A stretch of 64,000 nt of DNA, taken from Corbicula japonica. Lineage: Eukaryota > Mollusca > Bivalvia > Venerida > Cyrenidae. Each line of letters opens with the position of its first letter. The stretch's first letter is position 1. A program made the translations under genes and the position numbers. Below the pieces are notes generated by a model that was given only the letters and a program-made list of their open reading frames with translations, searched no databases and was not told where the DNA came from. The stretch lies in the NCBI GenBank assembly GCA_038501625.1, contig JAZAYU010000013.1:6944001-7008000 (forward strand), written 5' to 3'. Below, piece after piece: positions 49,801 through 58,800 of the stretch.

Positions 49801-52800
49801 ATTGAATGATAAAAAATTTGATCAGTATTTGCCCTGAATCACAGACAAAAGTAGACACAAGGTGTAGATCCTGATCAGACTCTCCCATATAAAAAAGATG
49901 AAGATAACTCTTTACTCCATATATACACCTTTTGAGTGTGTAAACAGTGTAAATCCAGATCAGCCAGCACATTCATGCCATCTTAGAAGGATCTACACTG
50001 TTCACTTTCAGATTTATTAAGATATTTCTGATCCAGATGCGACCAGTGTAGATAGATCAGACAGTATGTTTGTTTCAGCCGATCTGGATCTACACTGGTC
50101 ACACATAGCCGGTATGTTAAAATGGGCATATATGAAGTAAAAAGATAATTATTTCCATCAAAAAAGGAAAATTATTTCAGTGATACAGAATTAGACTTCT
50201 TGCAGTAAACCATTCTACTTACAGTTTGTCTGCCGTATCTATCTCCCATGAATCCCCAAATTGGAGCCATCACACACATCCCAATAAACACCACCTGAAA
50301 ATGTAAAAGGCATAAATAAACACCAATAACTTTGTTCATTAAATCATTACTCCACAGAAATGACTTCTATTTAGATTCAGGTCAGCCAGCACATCCGTAA
50401 GGTTTTGAGTTAGGTAATTTCATGCATGTCTTATAAGATTCATTGTTCAAGAAAATTATGAGTCCACAACAACAAATTTAAAGAAAATTTGTAGGCTGGT
50501 GAAAACATTAATCCGTGCCGTCTGATCAGGATCTAAACTGTTTGCTTTTTGATTCATTATCTTATTTCTGACCAAAATGCGACCAGTGCAGATCCTGATC
50601 TCTACGGTTGTGCTGGCAAGCTCAATCGGTTGCGTTGTCAGAATTGCAAGGCTAGGCGCTGTCGTCATGACCAGTTTGCTGCCAGGTAGAGGCAATATCA
50701 TTTGAAAATCACAGTAGCGCTATTTCGGAAGTGTGGCGGCTGTAAAAAGTCTCCCTGTACATATATTCAGTACTGTTATCAGTAAAAAAATCCGTTACCA
50801 ATGAAATGCAGTGATGATAACGTATATCAGGGTTATCCGATCAACCATTTTTGGGTTTGTCCTGGCAAGCTCAATCAGTTGCATTGTTGGAATTGCAAGG
50901 CTAGGCGCTGTCGCTGTGATGGTACTGGTCTGCTCCCAGGTAGAGCTATATCGTTTAGTATTGAAATATTTTATGGGAAGTTTTTCCAAGAAACTTAATA
51001 TAGAAACTGCCACAAACCACCATTTTTATAATGAAAACGTGTGAAAACACTTGAAATAATACAAGTATTTTGGTTTTATTCCTGAAAATATCTAACTAGA
51101 CTAAGTTCATTTCAATCTAATGTACATTTTTTTCAAACTTGTAATTCCTAGTATGAATTTGACCATATTATTATACTCAGTATGTTTTTCTCTGCAAAAA
51201 ACAACTGCAAACAACATGTGAATTTTACAAAAATTCTTATCAGGATGTACAAACAAAGGATATCTTTTTTATATAAACATATTTAATGTTCATTGCATCT
51301 CTTTAACCCATTACTCCATGGATACTTTGTTTATAATTCATGCAGTGTGATCTGGATCTATACCATTCACCTCTTGGTCAGAAATAATCTTATTTGTAAA
51401 AGCAAACAATGTAAGATCCCTATCTGACTGCTGAGATGTGCAGGCTGATTTGCATATCCATGCAGTCAAATATGAATCTACACTGACTGCACATCGAAGC
51501 CGTATTGCACAAGCCGTATCCAGGGATATAAGCTGTATACATGGAGAATAGAGGTAATACTACAGTCCTAGTGTTATGTACTGTTGTTAAACTAAGTTCT
51601 GAAAAGGAGTCTATTCTACTTACTGTGGTGATAAAAGCCACCTGAATCTGTTCTAACTGCCACTCACAGCGAAGAACTGGGGACAGTACAGCTAGAAGCA
51701 TCATTTCGAGGGCATCAGCAGCCTAAAACAATGTCAAAGTTAACCATTTATTCCATAGATACAACATTTATGGCATAGGTGAACAGTGTAGATTCAGATC
51801 AGGCAGCCCATCTGTGCCAACTGATCAACTACATTGATTGCCTTTAGATTCTTTAGGTTATTTCTGACCAAGAAGCAATCATTGTAACTTTACAGTTACA
51901 ATCCTTGCATACAAACTTCTTTAAATAATAGTAAAAAAGTTGACTAAGTTAGAGAGTTGTATCAATAGCTGTATGTAAGAATGTAAACCTCTAAACCACT
52001 AATACCTCAATCTGAATTTAAACACCCATGTCAGTTTTATGAGAAGAGTCATCAGAAGTAGATAAACTTCATTCAGTTAAGTTAAAATGTATTGTGTTAG
52101 TGCCAGCTACACTGAACAGACACCAGTGCCCAAGGTTATAAAACTGAGCATGGAAACCAGTCTCAAATCTCAAGGATCTGCGACCAGTTGCCATTTCAGC
52201 CAATCAGATGCTTGAGATTTGAGATTGATTTCCAATCTCAGTTTTATAACCTTGGGACCAGCTGATGATTCTGGTGAGCTTCAATGAGCACTTGTATAAC
52301 TTCCCTTGATTACCGCTTTTAGTGTATATCAATGCAGATATGAATACAGCTTTAGTCATAAGATACATAACTAGACAAAACTGGATGCAAAATGAACAGG
52401 AATCCCAAACAAAAAATACTGAACTTAAAACAAGAGGGCCATGATGGCCCTATATCGCTCACCTGAGTACAAAAGTACTCTCAGCTTGTGGTTTCAGACA
52501 AGAAGATTTTTAAAGTTTTTTTCCTGTACAAGTCTATATAAAATGAAGTGACCCCTGGGGTGGGGCCAATTTTAACCCCTGGGAAATAATTTGAACAATG
52601 AAGAGTTCTACTAGAGGATGCTAAATGCCAAATATCTAAGCTCTATGCCTTGTGGTTTCAGACAAGAAGATTTTTAAACTTTTTCCTATATAAGTCTATG
52701 TAAAATGAAGTGACCCCTGGGGCGGGGCCAATTTTGACCCCAGGGAAATAATTTGTTTAATCTTTGTAGAGTTCCACTAGAGGGTGCTAAATGCCAAATA

Positions 52801-55800
52801 TCTAAGCTCTAGGCCTTGTGGTTTCAGACAAGAAGATTTTTAAAGTTTTTCCTAAATAAGTCTATGAAAAGTGAAGTGACCCCTAGGGCGGGGCCAATTT
52901 TGACCCTGGGAAATAATTTGAACAAACTTTGTAGAGTTCCACTAGAGGATGCTAAATGCCAAATATCTAAGCTCTAGGCCTTGTGGTTTCAGACAAGAAG
53001 ATTTTTAAAGTTTTTCCTATATAAGTCTATGTAAAATGAAGTGACCCCTGGGGCGGGGCCAATTTTGACCCCAGGGCTATAATTTGAACAATCTTTGTAG
53101 AGTTCCACTAGAGGGTGCTAAATGCCAAATATCTAAGCTCTAAGCCTTGTGGTTTCAGACAAGAAGATTTTTAAAGTTTTTCCTATATAAGTCTATGTAA
53201 AATGAAGTGTCCCCTGGGGCGGGGCCAATTTTGACCCCAGGGAAATAATTTGAACAAACTTTGTAGAGTTCCACTAGAGGATGCTAAATGCTAAATATCT
53301 AAGCTCTAGGCCTTGTGGTTTCAGACAAGAAGATTTTTAAAGTTTTTCCTATATAAGTCTATGTAAAATAAGTGACCCCTGGGGCGGGGCCAATTTTGAC
53401 CCCAGGGCTATAATTTTAACAATCTTGGTAGAGGACCACTAGGTGATGCTACACAACAAATATCAAAGTTCTAGGCCTTACGGTTCCAGAGAAGAAGATT
53501 TTTAAAAATTTCATGTTTAAAATCTATTTTTATCCTCTGTGACCTAGATAGGCAATGGACCGGAACCATTTGAACAATTTTGGTAAAGCTTCATGCAAGT
53601 AACATTCCTGCCAAGTTTCAGCAAGATTGGCCCAGGAGTTCAGGAGAAGAAGTCGTTTGAAGAAAAAGTTGACGACGCACGCACGCACGGACGACGGACA
53701 TCAGGCGATCACAAAGGCTCACCATGAGCACTTCATGCTCAGGTGAGCTAAAAATATGGTGAAGTAAACAATGTTGTAATAAGTAATTAGACCTCGTCTA
53801 TTTGTTCAAAATATACCTCATTACTCAACTACTAAAGTTTACAAGTTTTGGGTTGAGAGTTTGGGTTTTAGATCTTTTTCTATTTTTCTGACTGTTCATA
53901 TATTCAACCTTTACTCCTTAGATAGGTTTTCAATGCACTGGCAAACAGTTTAGATCCTTATCAGCTGGCACATCTTTGCCATCTGATCAGGATCTGAACT
54001 GTTCACTTTAAAAGTTCTGATCACGAGGCAAACATTGTAGATCCAGATCAGATGGTTCAGATGTGCCTGGTGGTTTGGATCTAAACTGGTCACCCATGTG
54101 ATAAAAGGCTTATACATGAAGTAAAGGTTTCATTTGTAATGTTTCAAGCATGACACACTGAACTTACACTAAACAGTCCACAGATGACATATAATCGTAT
54201 CTGGAAGAACCCAAAACCAATGGCCTCTACTCCCTCCTCCGCAGTAAATGTGTCCTCTTCAAGAATTCCTGTCTGTTTATAAAGCTCAACGTCATCATCA
54301 CTTGACTCATCGTGCATAAGTGATACTACTTCAAGTTCTAGAAATAAACCAAATAATCAAATTTATGAAAATAAACAAGAGCTGTCATGCAAGACAGCAT
54401 AATGGACTGTCAGAACCATTTCTTTGTAAACACATGCAATTTTGAAAAATGTTGTTTTGAATTTTTGATAGATAAATTATTTTAAGATTTTGCTGAAACC
54501 CAAGTCAAAAATAATATAGAAAATCAAACGTAAGTATAAAGTCAATCTCTTAGTTGGAAAGTGGAACGAAAGTATAACAATTTTGAAAGAGTTATGGGAC
54601 TTGAAGAAAATTAATCCCTTGATTCATTTAATTCAATACTGCTTGGTAAAGACTGCAAACAGAAACAATTTTATTTTACACTGGTTAAGCTTGTAAATGT
54701 TATAAAACAGAGTTACAGGATTTATTTGAAATGAACTGGGGAGGTCATGGTATGAAACATTTTTTCAAACTCCTTTTCAATCACTTAATAAAACAGTGGC
54801 ATAACGGCAAACATATCTTTTTTATAAGAGTTCGAAAATTTGTTGGAAATGAAGTAGGTCTCTTGAGTAATATTAAATATCAAAGCCAACTGTATAAACA
54901 CAATAACAAATAGTCAAGTGAAAATTGGTATTAACTCAGGGTCTATATAACAAGGGGTTAAGAAAGTATAGCGTAAACGCGCATATTTTATCGATAATGC
55001 TGTCGTCGCGTATCGTTATCAGCTTCCAGTGTGTAAAACACAGATCACGGTCCAAGACGGACCAGGTACAATGGAATGTTGAAAGCAGATTAATACTATC
55101 CGCTGTATTTTAGTTCATACGGACTAATTAGTCGTCCCATTTTAAGTGTTTATATGTCGCTGAAAAGGGGAAAAGTTGATCTACACGTTTGTGTAATTTT
55201 TATTTCAATAAAACTACAATGACATCCTATTTAGTATAATTTACACGATTTAAAATCGCAAAACGGGTTGATATTTCGCCGAGTATTAAAAAGATATTTT
55301 TCTTCATTATAATTAAATACGCACACCCTTATTATACTCATAAAATATTTATTATTATATTTCTAAATTGTTATAACCAAAAATAAAAAATGGTAATATA
55401 AAAGTTTCCGATTATTAGTAGTTGTAATTTTGTTGCAGAGATCGGAACTGTGCTTTGTTATTGTTTGCTATTTGGTTATTTTAGCGAATTATAATTTATC
55501 AATTTACTACTTTTGTGTCGTTGAAAAATAAAGAATATTTAATGAGCTCAATGATTGAAATAGACAAGTTTTTGTCATTTGTTTGCCACTTTTTTCCGAC
55601 TTCATTTGAGCTCGGTATAAATGAAAGAGCGACTTTAATTATGATGCTAACTAGCAAAACTTTTAATAGTTTTGTTTTTAACACGTGCCATTCTTTCTTT
55701 TCCGACTTCATTTGAGCTCGGTAAAAATAAAAGAGCACATGCATTACATATTGAATGTATTACTTCAACATTCGATCAATCATGGGTCATTTACCTTGGG

Positions 55801-58800
55801 CGAAGCAGTGGTCTCATTAATTTTTTTTCGTAGAAGGTGGGTTTTTGAGAGTAGAAGGGTGATTACGGGCTGGTAACCAACAAAATAACAACTTTTCCGC
55901 TAAAATAGCCGGGTTGTATGGTCAATATTGATGGGGGAAATCCCGCCTACTCAGGCCAGGGTCTCTTTAATTAATAAAATAGACCCTGCTCAGGCTTATT
56001 GAAAACTCGGGCGAAGCATAAGCACAGGCAGTCAATCCAAACCTCCAAACCTAGTTCGGTCTTGTGTGGATATTTGCATGTAGATAAGAAATGTCTTATA
56101 AATTTGGGAGGAATCTTTTTGTGTTCAATTGGTTTAATATGGTTAGCCAGAGATCCGAGTTCATTTCAGAGCAGGATCTACAGTTCAAATATTATGTAAA
56201 CATATTAAGTAAGGCATAGATAGGTATCTTTCAACTTTCACTGGTTATAAGAAACGTTTTCATACATTTTTAAAACTTGAAAATGAAAACTGAAGACCTT
56301 CCTAATAGAATGATAAAATTTCACTCATGGTGAAGACAAGCCATGTAATTGTGAATTTCGAAGTCAGTTTTAACTAAACTAACACAATAAAATTGCTTTA
56401 ATTTATGTACTATTGCACAATGCAACCAAAGAACTAAATAAAAACCCTAACTTTATGCACCTCTGTCGGTAATTGAATGTGTGAATACCGAGCAAATTTA
56501 ACGAGTAATATTTGGGAATGGCCGACATTTTTCCAAAATTGCCTATTTTTGCGAAAGTTTCTGTTAAAATTGTCAAGACCAAAGCTAATGTATCTATATA
56601 ATTCTACATTGGATGCACTGTCCCATCTTTTCTTTTCATTTTCCACTAAACAATTTTGCATTATCAATCGCTACTAATTACCGTATTTTCCCGCTTATAA
56701 GACGGGGTTTTTTCCTTGGAAAATAGCCTTAAAAGTAGGGGACCCGTCTTATAAGCGCGATCTACAAGAAGATTTCGTTTTTTGGCAGGTACTTTTTAAA
56801 GTTTCTTATAAAAACATACGATTTTTTAAATCTGGCCATTATCTATCGGTAATTTTTCGGTAATTAATTTTCGACGAGCATTTGTAATATAAGTTTGACC
56901 GATTTTTTTCTTGGTTTAGTAATAAAAATTTTATAAATCTTTTTCATATTGAAGATATAATTTGGAAATTATTATGGAAAGCACTCGATGTTGATATAAG
57001 CAATGTTTGTTGTAAGGACTATCATTTATTATGATATAATTGGCATAGTTCACTGTTCATGTTGGCCAGAGTAATAATGCTAATTAAATATTTTAGCCAG
57101 TTTGCATATTGTTATAATCTTAAATTTTCCCACTGCTTTTCAGTTTAAAGAAAATTGTCACAGCCGTAATAATTGCCTAAGGCTGTACTGTTTGAATCTG
57201 TCACCAGTTATTGTAAATTGATTAACAGACATTGCTGTCAACACCTCTTGCAAACTCGAAAATGCAGATTATATGACACAAACTCTGCATGAATTGAAAT
57301 GACAGGATACAGTTTGTTTGCCCTGAGGCTTGATTGTTCTTGCTATTCGCCTTTGACAAAGTTTTATTGAATTTAACATCTGGACAATAGATTAATATTC
57401 GAGTGTCAAAAGCTTGCATACAGGCAAAGACTGAAATTAACAGTTAAATGCGCAGTGGTGATACACTATCATCAATAATCTTAGAGGATGTCACGATAGA
57501 GAAAGATCTAAAAAACATTTTAGGATGTGTTCCAATGACTGAGCGTTAAAGATATCAAGTTTACCAAAAAAATTGCCGATTTTTTTACGAGATTAACACT
57601 TATTAGAATATGTATCAATGACAGAGCTTCGAAAATATTGCACTTGCCGAAAATACTGCCGATTTTTCTCAGATTGTTTTTGAAAAATTCACAGTAATTA
57701 GGATATGTTAATGACGGAGCTTCGAAATATTAATTTTACCGAAAAAATTGCCGATTTTTAGCCGATATTTTTCGAAATTCACACTTATTAGGAAATGTTC
57801 CAATGACGGAACTTCGAAAAATATTAAATTTTCCCGAAAAATTGCCGATTTTTCGCCGAATTTTTTTTGCGAAATTCACACTTATTAGAATGTTTTCCAA
57901 TTACGAAGCCTCGAAATACTTAAATTTACCGAAAAAATTGCTGATTTTTTGGGTCTAAATTCACTCTTATTAGGATATGTTCCAGTTACGTAACTTCGAA
58001 AATGTTACATTTGCCGAAAATTTCGCCGATTTTTTTTTGCGAAATTCAAACATTTCGGGTCTGAACTCACTGAAATTTCACCCCGTCTTATAAACGGGTC
58101 TATACAAAAAACTCAGATTTTGGCGGCAAAGTAGGGGCCCCGTCTTATAAGCGGATCGCCTTATAAGCGGGAAAATACGGTACTGAAAGCTGTGGAAAAC
58201 AACCCATCGTCTGTCCAAATCGGCCAATGTGTCTATATTATTGGGAACAACAATTATCAACAGACTTGGTAAATTTGCATATTACACATTATACAAACAG
58301 AAATTAACTTCAATCAATAAACGAAATGAAATATCAATACTTACATTGTGTATTTAATCCAAAAATTGTACCCGATTATTATCTTAAAAGCAATAATATC
58401 ATGAAATTATCAGACGTTTTTTCAGTCGTGTTTTTCTCTAATTGCAAATGGCGCCGGAAATTGATCCGATCACGTGATCTACGACGACATCATATTTTAA
58501 CCAATCGGCGACTTTCTTAACCCCTTGTTATAACAACCCTGATTAACTGCTAAAAAAATTTAGAAGAGTTATGGGAATTACTTGAAATGATGCAGATTAT
58601 GACAGTAAATATTTATAATAAGTTTGAAATTGACCCTTTCCTCTAGTGTAGATCCTGATATGCCAGCTGATCTGGATCTACAATTGTCATTCATGTGATA
58701 AAAGGTTTAGCCATGAAATGAAGGGTTAAGCAGGTTTAATGCCTACCATCCCTAAGGTGGCCACCATCAGCTTCTAGCTTTGAATATTTCACCCTCTGCT

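Larger units (their letters stand above)
54939..58541. mobile_element. 3.6-kb DNA element, 7-bp target duplication, CAGGGT ends
   Basis: Left end CAGGGTCTATATAACAAGGG + GTTAAGAAAGT (54939); the right end carries the inverted copy, ACTTTCTTAACCCCTTGTTA + TAACAACCCTG (ends 58541). Direct ATTAACT flanks both sides (54932-54938, 58542-58548). Short protein-like minus-strand frames remain (58260-58183 and 56667-56434), separated by the inserted element 56681-58180. Ends starting CA with 7-8-bp duplications fit hAT- or P-like transposons; which one is not settled. It lies in SVOP intron 1. Confidence 0.8.

Noticed and set aside
50801..50998. Nuclear-receptor-like zinc finger (CWNCKARRC)
   Set aside because: Only the second half of the cysteine pattern, no first finger, short frame, and the segment is a duplicated repeat beside a MITE.
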